DNA of 64,000 bases. Origin: Shewanella electrodiphila (GTDB lineage: Bacteria > Pseudomonadota > Gammaproteobacteria > Enterobacterales > Shewanellaceae). The translations under genes were made by a program, and so were the position numbers. Where the stretch lies: positions 310,001 through 374,000 of the forward strand of contig NZ_JAKIKU010000004.1 in assembly GCF_023283985.1 (NCBI RefSeq). The letters are read 5' to 3'. Of the stretch, positions 18,462-27,131 are shown piece after piece. Positions within the stretch are counted from its first letter, which is position 1. Each line of letters starts with the position of its first letter. Under the pieces are notes generated by a model. It had not been told where the DNA came from, did no database searches, and worked only from the letters and a program-made list of their open reading frames with translations.

Positions 18462-20789
18462 TTAAAATTCATAAGTAGCTGATAGCTTAGCATTTCTTGC
18501 ATCACCTAAATACATAAATGAGCCAGAACGGTATGCCGCTGTAAAGTACTCTTCATCAAGTACGTTACCCACATTTAAACGGAAAGTCAGCGCCTCCGTT
18601 GCATTGTAATTAGCAAATAAGTCAACCACTTGATAGTCAGGCACTACGATACTGTAACGGCCATTTTCGGCATCATAACCTGCTGCTGTATCGGGTTGTC
18701 CGCCGTACATTTCGCTTTGGTAGGTGTAACCTGCACCAATCACGAATGCATCATTAATTTGATAACGTAATTGTAAATAGGCACTTTCATCAGCAAAGTT
18801 ACTTAATGCAAGGCCCACGTTTTCTTCGGTAAATGACTCCAGCACTTCTGAGTCCATAATTGCGGCAGAGAACTGAACACTAAATGCTTCAGTGATGTTA
18901 CCAACCATACCGAATTCAACACCTTGCACGCGGTTTTTACCGGTATTTAATGTACCTAGCGTCGAGTAACTATCACCTACACTTTCCATTACATCACTTT
19001 TAGTGATTTGGAATACCGATGCTGAAAACATAACTTTGTCTTCAAATAGCATCCACTTAGTGCCTAGTTCAATGTTTTCTACTAATTCAGGGTCTGCTGC
19101 ACGGGCTTGTTCAACATCACCACACACGCCACCATAGCCACAACTTGCGCCTAAATCAGACTCGCCACCATTAATATTGGTTGCCGTGCTGTAATTGGCG
19201 TAAATATTACCTTCATCTGTAATGCTGTACACTAAGCCGATATGACCGTTATACATAGTGTCATCGTACTCATAGAGTATGTCGCCATTACGTGTACTTG
19301 ATGTATCGTTTTGATAATCAAAACTATCCTGTCTTACACCAAAGAAGAGTTCTACATCCTCAGTTAGCGCAACAGTATCCATAAAGTAGGCAGAAACGGT
19401 TTCGATTTGGTACTCAGCATCGTTAATGCCTTTACTATATGTACGCCCCATTAACTTATCGATGTTATCTACAGTATTGCCGTCGCCATCAAGAATACAG
19501 TATGCGCCAGCATCACCTCGGCGGCCTGCCGTTATACAGTTAGTTTCATTGGCGTATGCGATGTCGTAAATGCCGTTATCAACTTGCTGATCGGTATACT
19601 CAAGTCCAAATACAAATTTGTTTTCCATACCCAAGATTTGAGTATTCCAAAACAGATTGAACTGAGTGCTAATGTAGTCAACTTCTTGATTGCCCTGGTG
19701 CGTACTTAACGTCAACGTATCTGCACCTGGTGCTTCAAGGTCAGTTTCGCTTCTTGTTGTACCGCGCACACCCGTGGTGATATAACCATTTTCGGTTTTA
19801 CCAACTCGAGTCGCGTTATAAAATGTCAGGTTATCATTGATGTCATATTCAGTACGTAGAGTAAATGTCATTACCTCTGAATCTAAAAAGTCAGATTCTT
19901 GGGCATAAACAGGAATATCTGCAATAGGTTCACGTGTTGTTTGATCAAAATAGCTGCCTAAGTCAGCCACATCTTTGGCATCTAAATAGTAACCATCAGC
20001 GGTAAAAGATAAGTCATTACTTGGTTCAAAAACTGCCGATAATTGCACACCATTACGCTCGCGGCTAATGCCCTCACGCCCAGGCTTATCTTCATCAGAC
20101 AATAAGCCATTAAATCTCACGCCAACTGTATCTGAAATAGCATGGTTATAATCTACCGTTAAGCGGCGGTGTTCATCAGTGCCTAAACCTAAATCAACGC
20201 GGCCTAAGTTATACGATGTTGACGCTTTTTTAGTGACGCTGTTAATCGCACCACCAGAAGAACCACGACCAGCAAATGTTGAGCTAGGGCCTTTGGTGAT
20301 TTCAACAACTTCTGTGGCAAAGCTTTCACGTGTCGTCATACCTGGGTCACGCAGGCCATCAACAAACACATCACTGCGCGCTTCATGACCACGAATAATA
20401 TAACGATCGCCAAAGGCATTACCGTTTTCACCCGTGCCTAATGTAATACCAGCCTGGGCAGATAAAATATCTTTTAAATCGGTCTTACCTGACTCTTGGA
20501 TCTGATCTTGTGTCAGTACGGTAATCACCTGCGGAGTATCAACTAAATCTGCCACTCGGCGTAAATCACCAGATGATTCAGAAAGATAAATCGAGCTCTT
20601 AACGCCATGAACCTTAATCCGTTCAATCGCCTCAGCTGATTGATTTTTATCACACTCAACACCACTGACTTCTGGGTTACAGCTTTGCTGATTCACTTCT
20701 TCAGCTGATGCGACTGGGCTACCAAACACTAGTGCGGCAGCAACGGCTTGTGCGCCTAATGATAAGTTTTTACTCTGTACAGGTTTCAT
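18462..20789 (-). CDS. TonB-dependent siderophore receptor (Fiu/PiuA-like)
   Basis: Outer-membrane receptor of 775 residues. A signal peptide (about 1-29, ending PVASA) precedes a plug domain (about 60-165, with DTPQVITVLTQDQIQESGKTDLKDIL and VDGLRD) and a 22-strand barrel ending in Phe (KLSATYEF). A paired Cys segment (about 420-432) lies in an extracellular loop. Next to piuC, it most likely takes up catecholate-type ferric siderophores with TonB energy. A Fur-like site lies about 65-95 bp before the start. Specificity to a given siderophore cannot be read from sequence. Confidence 0.93.
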   Translation of the reverse strand: MKPVQSKNLSLGAQAVAAALVFGSPVASAEEVNQQSCNPEVSGVECDKNQSAEAIERIKVHGVKSSIYLSESSGDLRRVADLVDTPQVITVLTQDQIQESGKTDLKDILSAQAGITLGTGENGNAFGDRYIIRGHEARSDVFVDGLRDPGMTTRESFATEVVEITKGPSSTFAGRGSSGGAINSVTKKASTSYNLGRVDLGLGTDEHRRLTVDYNHAISDTVGVRFNGLLSDEDKPGREGISRERNGVQLSAVFEPSNDLSFTADGYYLDAKDVADLGSYFDQTTREPIADIPVYAQESDFLDSEVMTFTLRTEYDINDNLTFYNATRVGKTENGYITTGVRGTTRSETDLEAPGADTLTLSTHQGNQEVDYISTQFNLFWNTQILGMENKFVFGLEYTDQQVDNGIYDIAYANETNCITAGRRGDAGAYCILDGDGNTVDNIDKLMGRTYSKGINDAEYQIETVSAYFMDTVALTEDVELFFGVRQDSFDYQNDTSSTRNGDILYEYDDTMYNGHIGLVYSITDEGNIYANYSTATNINGGESDLGASCGYGGVCGDVEQARAADPELVENIELGTKWMLFEDKVMFSASVFQITKSDVMESVGDSYSTLGTLNTGKNRVQGVEFGMVGNITEAFSVQFSAAIMDSEVLESFTEENVGLALSNFADESAYLQLRYQINDAFVIGAGYTYQSEMYGGQPDTAAGYDAENGRYSIVVPDYQVVDLFANYNATEALTFRLNVGNVLDEEYFTAAYRSGSFMYLGDARNAKLSATYEF

Positions 20790-20854
20790 CTTATGAACTG
20801 TCCTTTGTTAACAACGTCCTAAAAATTAGGCGCATCCTAACAAAGAATTAACAT

Positions 20855-20885
20855 TAATGTAAATCGTTATCATTTAGATTTACAT
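20855..20885 (-). promoter_or_regulatory. Fur-box-like operator upstream of the TonB receptor
   Basis: On the minus strand the core AAATGATAACGATTTACATT resembles the Fur consensus (GATAAT repeats). It lies within a perfect 10-bp inverted repeat, AATGTAAATC / GATTTACATT, spaced by 11 bases, which could hold two overlapping Fur dimers. It lies 65-95 bp before the receptor start, as expected for an iron-repressed promoter. Confidence 0.75.
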
Positions 20886-21041
20886 TAATAATTAAGCTCA
20901 TTTTAAATTAGCTAACCATTAAGTGAAGATTCAAAATAATAAACAGGGACATAAAGAGCCTAAATAATTATAAATACTAGGCTTTTATTTCATAGTAATG
21001 ACTGGGTTTAACAATAAGAGAGGGAGGAATAAAAATACGAA

Positions 21042-21425
21042 TTACACTTGGTAAATCTCTAACGGCAAATCATCAGGATCACTAAAAAAAGTAAACTTTT
21101 TACCTGTGTACTCGTCCACTCTAACAGGCTCAACATCAATACTGTGACTGACTAAATACTTAACTACCGCATCAATATCATTAACCTTAAACGCCAAATG
21201 GCGTAAGCCTTGCGCTTCAGGATAGCTAGGTCTTTGCGGTGAATTAGGGAGTGAAAACAACTCTATTTGACTGCCATCAGGTAAGGCTAAATCGAGCTTA
21301 TAGGAGTCTCTTGCTTCACGGTAATTTTCGGCGATGACGTTGAAACCTAAAATCTCAGTGTAAAAATGCTTGGACTTAACATAGTCATTGCAAATAATCG
21401 CCACATGATGAATTCCGTTAAACAT
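21042..21425 (-). CDS. gloA2: VOC family protein, YaeR/GloA2-like
   Basis: Vicinal-oxygen-chelate protein of 127 residues, very like E. coli YaeR. It starts MFNGIHHVAIICNDYVKSKHFYTEILGF. QIELF and LRHLAFKV supply the middle metal ligands and DLPLEIYQV the final Glu. The family includes glyoxalase I, but YaeR-type members have no proven glyoxalase activity in general. It is monocistronic on the minus strand between phoX-like and TonB-receptor genes. The symbol is by family resemblance only. Confidence 0.85.
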   Translation of the reverse strand: MFNGIHHVAIICNDYVKSKHFYTEILGFNVIAENYREARDSYKLDLALPDGSQIELFSLPNSPQRPSYPEAQGLRHLAFKVNDIDAVVKYLVSHSIDVEPVRVDEYTGKKFTFFSDPDDLPLEIYQV

Positions 21426-21454
21426 ATCGCTCCTGTTTAAATACTTGATAAAAA

Positions 21455-21486
21455 CAAACCCTGATAGATCACTCTATCAGGGTTTG
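21455..21486 (-). terminator. Terminator of the PhoX-family gene
   Basis: A perfect 13-bp inverted repeat CAAACCCTGATAG / CTATCAGGGTTTG with a 6-base loop sits between the phoX-like stop and the upstream side of gloA2. On the minus strand it is followed by TTTTATC. Confidence 0.85.
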
Positions 21487-21566
21487 CGGTAGACCTCACT
21501 ATTGAGGAGTCACTGCTGAGAACTCACAGCTGAATGAGATTCAAACAGTTTTAACCCAACTAATGA

Positions 21567-23630
21567 CTAAACGCCCACTTCAGCGCCATCGTCTTTACGA
21601 ATAATCACAGTGGCCGCGCGCGGACGTACTGTGGTGCCATCTGGCGTTTCTTCAGTTGCAACAGCGCTATAAGGCCAGTTACGTGGATGCTGAATGTTCG
21701 CAAATACTGTGGTGTAATCAGGCGTAATAGCAAAACCTGTTACTTCACAACCATTTGGACCAACAAAGAAGCGCTTTAATTCCGCTTGGTTATCAGCACT
21801 GACGACCTGTTGTTGACCATTGTCGTCTGTCATCGGTGAAGGCACGATCGCTAGCATTTGATCGTTAGTGTATTCTTCAACTTCATCAGCGCCATTATCG
21901 GTTTGCACCCATAAAATACCGCGCTTATCAAATGCTAAACCGTCAGGACTCGCAAACTGATTCATATCAGTTAGGCCTGAGCGGTTAGTCTCTTCATCGC
22001 CATCAGCAGGTGAACCAAATACAAAGATATCCCATGTAAATTCAGTAGCATTGCTGCCTTCATCCCAACGGATAATATGACCAAAGCTGTTATTTAAACG
22101 TGGGTTAGCAGGGTTAGTGCTATCAACACGCTTAGTGTTATTGGTTAGGGTTAAGTAAACAGTCCCTGTGAATGGATCAACACTTGCCCATTCAGGGCGA
22201 TCCATTGGCGTTGCGCCCACTAAATCAGCTGCACCTGCTGTATTGAGAATGATTGAAGCTACTGAATCAAAGCTGTCTGCTAGCGTGTTTCCATCGGTAG
22301 TCACACTGTCTAGGGTTAATGGTAACCATTCTCCCACGCCATCTTCACTAAACTTGGCAACATATAATGTGCCGTCATTCATGTACTTATCACCTGTTAT
22401 GATGCGATTAGCTGAGTTAGCATCAGCTTCTGTCCACAGCGCGGTAGACTCGTATTTATAAAGGTATTCAAAGCGAGAATCATGACCTGAATAAAATACT
22501 ACTGGCTTACCTTCTTCAAGCTTACCAAAGGTACAACCTTCATGGCGGAAACGACCAAGTGCTGTACGTTTTACAGCACGTGAATTTGGGTTGTAAGGGT
22601 CAATTTCAACAATGTAACCATGGCCATTGGCTTCGTTACGATAATCATTAGCCGCACTTGTACCTGAGGGCGTGACATCAAAACGAGCAAATTCATCTAA
22701 GCGTTCATCATCGTTACCAGCTAGGTGATCCCAGCCATAACGCGTACCTGAAGTTGATAGACCGATACGCTCTTGCTCTTGCGTTAACTCACCTCGGTTA
22801 ACAAAGTAACCAGGCCAGTTTTCTTCACATGTTAAGTAAGTGCCCCAAGGCGTGTAACCATTACCACAATTGTTCAGTGTGCCACGCGCTTGGCTACCAT
22901 CTGGCGAGTAACGCGTTTCAAGATAGGAGCTATAGGCTAAAGGACCGGCGATATCCATGACTGTTGCGCCTGTAAAGCGACGATTATAATCGTCATTTTT
23001 AACCGTTTCCCACATACCATTGTTAAGTTTGATACGAACAACAGAAATACCATGGGCATTGATTTCTTTGCGGATTTCATCAAGTACAGTGCGGTTACCA
23101 TCAGCATCAACCGTTGGTCCCATTGGATGCAAAGCTGCTTGGTCAATATATTCGTGGTTCACACATAATAAGCCGTCATCACCCGCTTCGTTTAATGGGA
23201 AAAAATGCATTCCATCATGGTGCATGCCCATAGAATTAGCCTGATCTTCAGCAGTATTAGAACCGTCCTCTTTAAACGCATTAGCTTTATCGTTTAACGG
23301 CTCCCCCCAAGGCGCAAGTACATAAGCCGAGTAACCAGCAGCAACAGTTACCGCATCAGTTTTAGAACCAGCAATAGATTCAAAGCCTAGAGTAGCCTGA
23401 CTCACATTCGGTGTATCTGGCGTTGAAGGTGTGCCATCGACAGGGTTTGAGTCATTATCAGAACTAGAACTACAACCTGCGATACCGAAACCACTGAAAG
23501 CCGTCATAGCACTTAATCCAAGACCACTTTTTACAAAGTTACGTCTTGAAAGGTGTTTATCTAATACTTCGTTAAACGGTGTATTGTTGCTTTTATTAAA
23601 ACGAGTTGGATCAAATGTAGCCTTGCTCAT
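21567..23630 (-). CDS. phoX: PhoX family alkaline phosphatase (DUF839), Tat lipoprotein
   Basis: Protein of 687 residues. A twin-arginine signal SRRNFVKSG (about 29-37) is followed by a hydrophobic stretch and a lipobox IAGC (Cys about 53), so it is exported folded and probably lipidated. A Ser/Asp/Pro-rich linker leads into the DUF839/PhoX domain, with GMHHDGMHFFPL, LLCVNHEYID, WGTYLTCEENWPGYF, GHGYIVEIDPYNP and the late RPEWASVDPFTGTVYLTLTNN segments. PhoX enzymes use Fe and Ca cofactors and act on phosphate monoesters. Two PhoA-type phosphatase genes lie 1.9 kb away. Some close homologues are annotated only as DUF839, so activity is inferred. Confidence 0.87.
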   Translation of the reverse strand: MSKATFDPTRFNKSNNTPFNEVLDKHLSRRNFVKSGLGLSAMTAFSGFGIAGCSSSSDNDSNPVDGTPSTPDTPNVSQATLGFESIAGSKTDAVTVAAGYSAYVLAPWGEPLNDKANAFKEDGSNTAEDQANSMGMHHDGMHFFPLNEAGDDGLLCVNHEYIDQAALHPMGPTVDADGNRTVLDEIRKEINAHGISVVRIKLNNGMWETVKNDDYNRRFTGATVMDIAGPLAYSSYLETRYSPDGSQARGTLNNCGNGYTPWGTYLTCEENWPGYFVNRGELTQEQERIGLSTSGTRYGWDHLAGNDDERLDEFARFDVTPSGTSAANDYRNEANGHGYIVEIDPYNPNSRAVKRTALGRFRHEGCTFGKLEEGKPVVFYSGHDSRFEYLYKYESTALWTEADANSANRIITGDKYMNDGTLYVAKFSEDGVGEWLPLTLDSVTTDGNTLADSFDSVASIILNTAGAADLVGATPMDRPEWASVDPFTGTVYLTLTNNTKRVDSTNPANPRLNNSFGHIIRWDEGSNATEFTWDIFVFGSPADGDEETNRSGLTDMNQFASPDGLAFDKRGILWVQTDNGADEVEEYTNDQMLAIVPSPMTDDNGQQQVVSADNQAELKRFFVGPNGCEVTGFAITPDYTTVFANIQHPRNWPYSAVATEETPDGTTVRPRAATVIIRKDDGAEVGV

Positions 23631-23720
23631 AAATTATCCTTGGGATCAAAAGTTGCCAAACATTGTTGTAATTTTTCGATAAAGATAAGAATTAAATATG
23701 ACAAGCCGATGTGATGGAGA

Positions 23721-23747
23721 TGACAAATAAATGTGACAAAAATGACA
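23721..23747 (-). promoter_or_regulatory. Possible Pho-box-like repeats upstream of phoX
   Basis: Three TGTCA pentamers (minus strand) occur at 23747-23743, 23738-23734 and 23725-23721. The outer two are 22 bases apart, two helical turns. Real Pho boxes repeat every 11 bases, so the middle unit is out of phase and the call is weak. Confidence 0.35.
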
Positions 23748-23879
23748 ACAGGAAACAGATGAACAACAACTGAATCCTACAAGATACACTTAAAGCAATG
23801 ATTTTTTTATAAAAATAACGGCAATAAATGAGTTAATTGCCGAGATAATGAAACTAAGTTGCGTTGAAAAATATCTTTT

Positions 23880-25136
23880 TTAGCACTGCTTTTTGGCAGA
23901 TTTTGCCAGTGCTTTTTGGCGCGCTTGCTGCTTCAGTGAGCCTTTTTTAGTTTTACGCGTCACAGGCGCGACTTGGCTTAAATCAGGCTCAAAACCGCTA
24001 TACCATTGCTGTGGTAATCGCCTGTCTAAAAAGGCTTCAAGCTTTATTAACTGTGGCTCATCATCAACACTTAGCAAGGTAATCGCTTGGCCTTCTTTGC
24101 CTGCCCTGCCCGTGCGGCCAATACGATGAATATAGTCTTCATTTTGAAATGGCAGCTCAACATTAACCACATAATGCAATTCATTAATATCTAAGCCTCT
24201 GGCCGCGACATCGGTAGCCACCAGCGCTTTAACTTCACCCGATTTAAATTGCTCAAGTACGGTTTCACGCACTGCTTGCGATAAGTCAGCATGAAATGCC
24301 GCCGCATTAACGCCCGCTTGCACCATTTGTTTTGCAAGCTTATCTGCACCTTGTTTAGTACGGCTGAACACTAATGCCTGTTGCCAATCTTCTTTTTTAA
24401 TAAGGTGGCATAACAAAGGCAGCTTTTTACTAGCATCGACGTTATAGACTCGCTCCACAATTTTGGCTGCCGTTGTATTGCGCTCACTCGCTTCAATCAC
24501 ATGGGGTGATTGCAGTAATCGCTTACTAAATTTAAAAATGCGATCATCCAATGTGGCTGAAAAAAGACATGTTTGGCGAGTTTTCGGTAAGCGTTTCAAG
24601 ATGTCGATGATTTCATCTCTAAAGCCCATGTCTAGCATGCGGTCGGCTTCATCAAGCACTAGATAGTTAATGTCTGATAAAGACAAAACCTGCTGACGAA
24701 CTAAATCCAGCAGGCGCCCAGGCGTTGCAACAATAATATCAGCGCCACGTTTTATCGCTTCGATTTGCGCTTTAATAGCAACGCCGCCATAAACAGACAC
24801 TGTCTTAATAGGCGTTAACTTAGCGTAGCTTTCGACACTTTGGCTTACTTGTTGCGAAAGTTCTCGGGTTGGAACCAATATTAATGCTTGAGTTGAACCA
24901 GATTGCGGAGCTGCTGGGTGTGGAGCCGCTGGTTCAACCTGATTAAGTAATTGCTGCAAGATAGGTAATGCAAACGCCGCCGTTTTACCTGTGCCAGTTT
25001 GCGCGCCAGCTAATACATCTTTACCAGCAAGAATGACAGGTATTGCTTGTTGCTGTATTGAAGAAGGCTGTAGGTATTTCAACTCGGTTAAACGTTGTAA
25101 AAGTTGAGTCTGAAGCTCAAGTTCGGCAAAAGGCAT
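23880..25136 (-). CDS. DEAD-box ATP-dependent RNA helicase, RhlE type
   Basis: Helicase of 418 residues. Its motifs are the Q motif (LQPSSIQQQAIPVILAGKD), AQTGTGKTAAFALPIL, PTRELSQQ, TPGRLLD, DEADRMLDMGF, SAT, RGLDINELHYVVN and HRIGRTGRAG. The C-terminus after about 380 is a short basic tail (TRKTKKGSLKQQARQKALAK), as in RhlE-subfamily proteins, and lacks a DbpA or CsdA domain. It is monocistronic on the minus strand, lying between the phosphatase genes with no obvious functional link to them. Such helicases act in ribosome assembly or RNA decay. Exact subfamily orthology is not certain. Confidence 0.9.
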   Translation of the reverse strand: MPFAELELQTQLLQRLTELKYLQPSSIQQQAIPVILAGKDVLAGAQTGTGKTAAFALPILQQLLNQVEPAAPHPAAPQSGSTQALILVPTRELSQQVSQSVESYAKLTPIKTVSVYGGVAIKAQIEAIKRGADIIVATPGRLLDLVRQQVLSLSDINYLVLDEADRMLDMGFRDEIIDILKRLPKTRQTCLFSATLDDRIFKFSKRLLQSPHVIEASERNTTAAKIVERVYNVDASKKLPLLCHLIKKEDWQQALVFSRTKQGADKLAKQMVQAGVNAAAFHADLSQAVRETVLEQFKSGEVKALVATDVAARGLDINELHYVVNVELPFQNEDYIHRIGRTGRAGKEGQAITLLSVDDEPQLIKLEAFLDRRLPQQWYSGFEPDLSQVAPVTRKTKKGSLKQQARQKALAKSAKKQC

Positions 25137-25400
25137 TAATCTATCTCCAAAAATATTGACCGTTATTTTACCATGTCAGTCACATTTTCACGATGCAGCT
25201 GTGATCATTTCCGCCACTAAATTCTCATCATAAACGTCATTCTCATGCAAAAAATTTAAATATTATTCAAAAATATCACTGATTCAATGGGAACAAAAAC
25301 TGCCACAAATACAGTATGTTATAACATATCAAAAAATTAATCCTTTATAATTCAGACATTAATAAACAGATTATATCAGTACAATTTATTCAGTTTTAAG

Positions 25401-25419
25401 TGGTCACATTTCGGTCATC
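25401..25419 (+). promoter_or_regulatory. Candidate Pho box upstream of the alkaline phosphatase operon
   Basis: TGGTCACATTTCGGTCATCA contains two GGTCA-type repeats exactly 11 bases apart, the PhoB operator spacing. It lies about 115-135 bp before the first phosphatase start. The rest of the 398-base gap (25137-25534) is AT-rich, with no gene seen. Confidence 0.5.
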
Positions 25420-25534
25420 AAAACATCAAATAACTGCAAGCTAACATTCACAACATCCGATTAACCTTTGTGCGTTTTCATTGGGCAGCTAACTCTGCTT
25501 TCAACCACCACTCGTCAATAGGATAGACAACATA

Positions 25535-27118
25535 ATGAATAAGACCTGGAAAGCATCATATGGTGTGCTTGCTTTAGTCATTTCAAGTGCCTTAAATGCT
25601 GAAGTGCTACCGTCATATCAAACTGAGAATGCTTGGTTTACTGATGCGCAAAGCGCAATCGACACAAAACTGGATACTAATAATCAATTTAAAGCCAAAA
25701 ACGTAATCATTTTTGTCGGTGATGGGATGGGCGTTTCAACCCTAACTGCATCGCGCATTCTTCAGGGACAAATGGCAGGACAACCTGGTGAAGAAGGTTA
25801 CTTAAGCTTCGAAACATTCCCTCACACTGCGTTAGTGAAAACCTATAACGTTGATGCTCAAACGCCGGATTCTGCGGGCACGATGACAGCCATGATGTCA
25901 GGCCTTAAAAGTGATGCAGGTGTTCTAGGTGTTGATGAAGATATCGTTCGCGGTGACTGTTCAACGGTTACTGGAAATGAAGTGGTTACTGCACTTGAAC
26001 TAGCTGAAATCAAAGGCTTATCAACGGGTGTTGTTTCAACGGCGCGTATTACTCATGCAACACCAGCTGCAACCTATGCAAAATCAGCCGATCGTAACTG
26101 GGAAGATATCTCAGACATGCCAGAAGATGCGGTAACTGGCGGCTGTAAAGACATTGCCGAACAACTGGTGAATTTTGAAGCCAATCTCGAAGCACGTTTT
26201 CAAGGTGTGGATATCGATGGTATCGAAGTTGTCATGGGTGGCGGTCGTCGTCATTTTTTACCAAAAGACGCCACATTTAACAGCGCAGATGCCGTCAGTG
26301 AGATTGAAGGCGATCGCACAGATTCACGTGATTTAACCGCAGAATGGCAAGCCAAATACAGCGAAGGTGTTTACGTCATGGATCAAGCAGGATTTGATGC
26401 CATCGACACTGAAAATACCAAGCAAGTCATGGGACTATTTAATGAGTCTCATATGCAATATGAAGCAGACCGTGACAATGATGTGGCAGGTGAACCTTCA
26501 ATTGCTGAAATGACAGGTAAAGCGATTGATATTCTTGATAACAATGACAATGGTTTCTTCTTAATGGTGGAATCAGGTCGTATTGACCATGGTCATCATG
26601 CTGGTAGCGCTTATAACGCATTAACTGACGCTATTGCCCTATCTGATGCTGTTAAAGAAGCTGTCGCAAAAACCGACCCAAGCGAGACCCTTATTTTGGT
26701 TACCGCTGACCACGGCCACGTATTCACTATTGCTGGTTACCCAAAACGCGGCAACCCAATTTTAGGTAAAGTCGTCGCTATTGGCGAAACCGAACCAACA
26801 GTGGCATCTGATGGCTTACCGTACACAACACTCGGCTACACCAATGGTAATGGTTTCCATGATTTAGGCGACGAAACCAATGCCGATGCTGGTTATGGCG
26901 AAGACGTAAATGCTGGTCGTCAGGACTTAACAAACGTTGATACCACTACATCAGGATTTCACCAAGAAGCCTTGATTCCAATGAGTTCAGAGACCCACTC
27001 AGGTGAAGACATTACTTTGCATGCACAAGGCCCTGGCGCACAACTTGTGCAAGGTGTTGTTGAGCAAAGCGTAGTATTTCACCTTATTGAACAATCTCTC
27101 GACTTAATTCAGGAATAA
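25535..27118 (+). CDS. Alkaline phosphatase (PhoA family), first of tandem pair
   Basis: Periplasmic metalloenzyme of 527 residues hydrolysing phosphate monoesters. A Sec signal peptide (about 1-22, ending SALNA) is present. The catalytic features are FVGDGMGVSTLTA for metal binding, the nucleophile Ser in QTPDSAGTMTAMMSG (about 116), VESGRIDHGHHAGSAYNAL, VTADHGHVF and the late SETHSGED His. All are intact, so it should be active with two Zn and one Mg. It lies 13 bp before a second, closely related gene. A candidate Pho box precedes it, so phosphate-starvation control is likely. Confidence 0.93.
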   Translation: MNKTWKASYGVLALVISSALNAEVLPSYQTENAWFTDAQSAIDTKLDTNNQFKAKNVIIFVGDGMGVSTLTASRILQGQMAGQPGEEGYLSFETFPHTALVKTYNVDAQTPDSAGTMTAMMSGLKSDAGVLGVDEDIVRGDCSTVTGNEVVTALELAEIKGLSTGVVSTARITHATPAATYAKSADRNWEDISDMPEDAVTGGCKDIAEQLVNFEANLEARFQGVDIDGIEVVMGGGRRHFLPKDATFNSADAVSEIEGDRTDSRDLTAEWQAKYSEGVYVMDQAGFDAIDTENTKQVMGLFNESHMQYEADRDNDVAGEPSIAEMTGKAIDILDNNDNGFFLMVESGRIDHGHHAGSAYNALTDAIALSDAVKEAVAKTDPSETLILVTADHGHVFTIAGYPKRGNPILGKVVAIGETEPTVASDGLPYTTLGYTNGNGFHDLGDETNADAGYGEDVNAGRQDLTNVDTTTSGFHQEALIPMSSETHSGEDITLHAQGPGAQLVQGVVEQSVVFHLIEQSLDLIQE

Positions 27119-27131
27119 GCAGGAAATGAAT

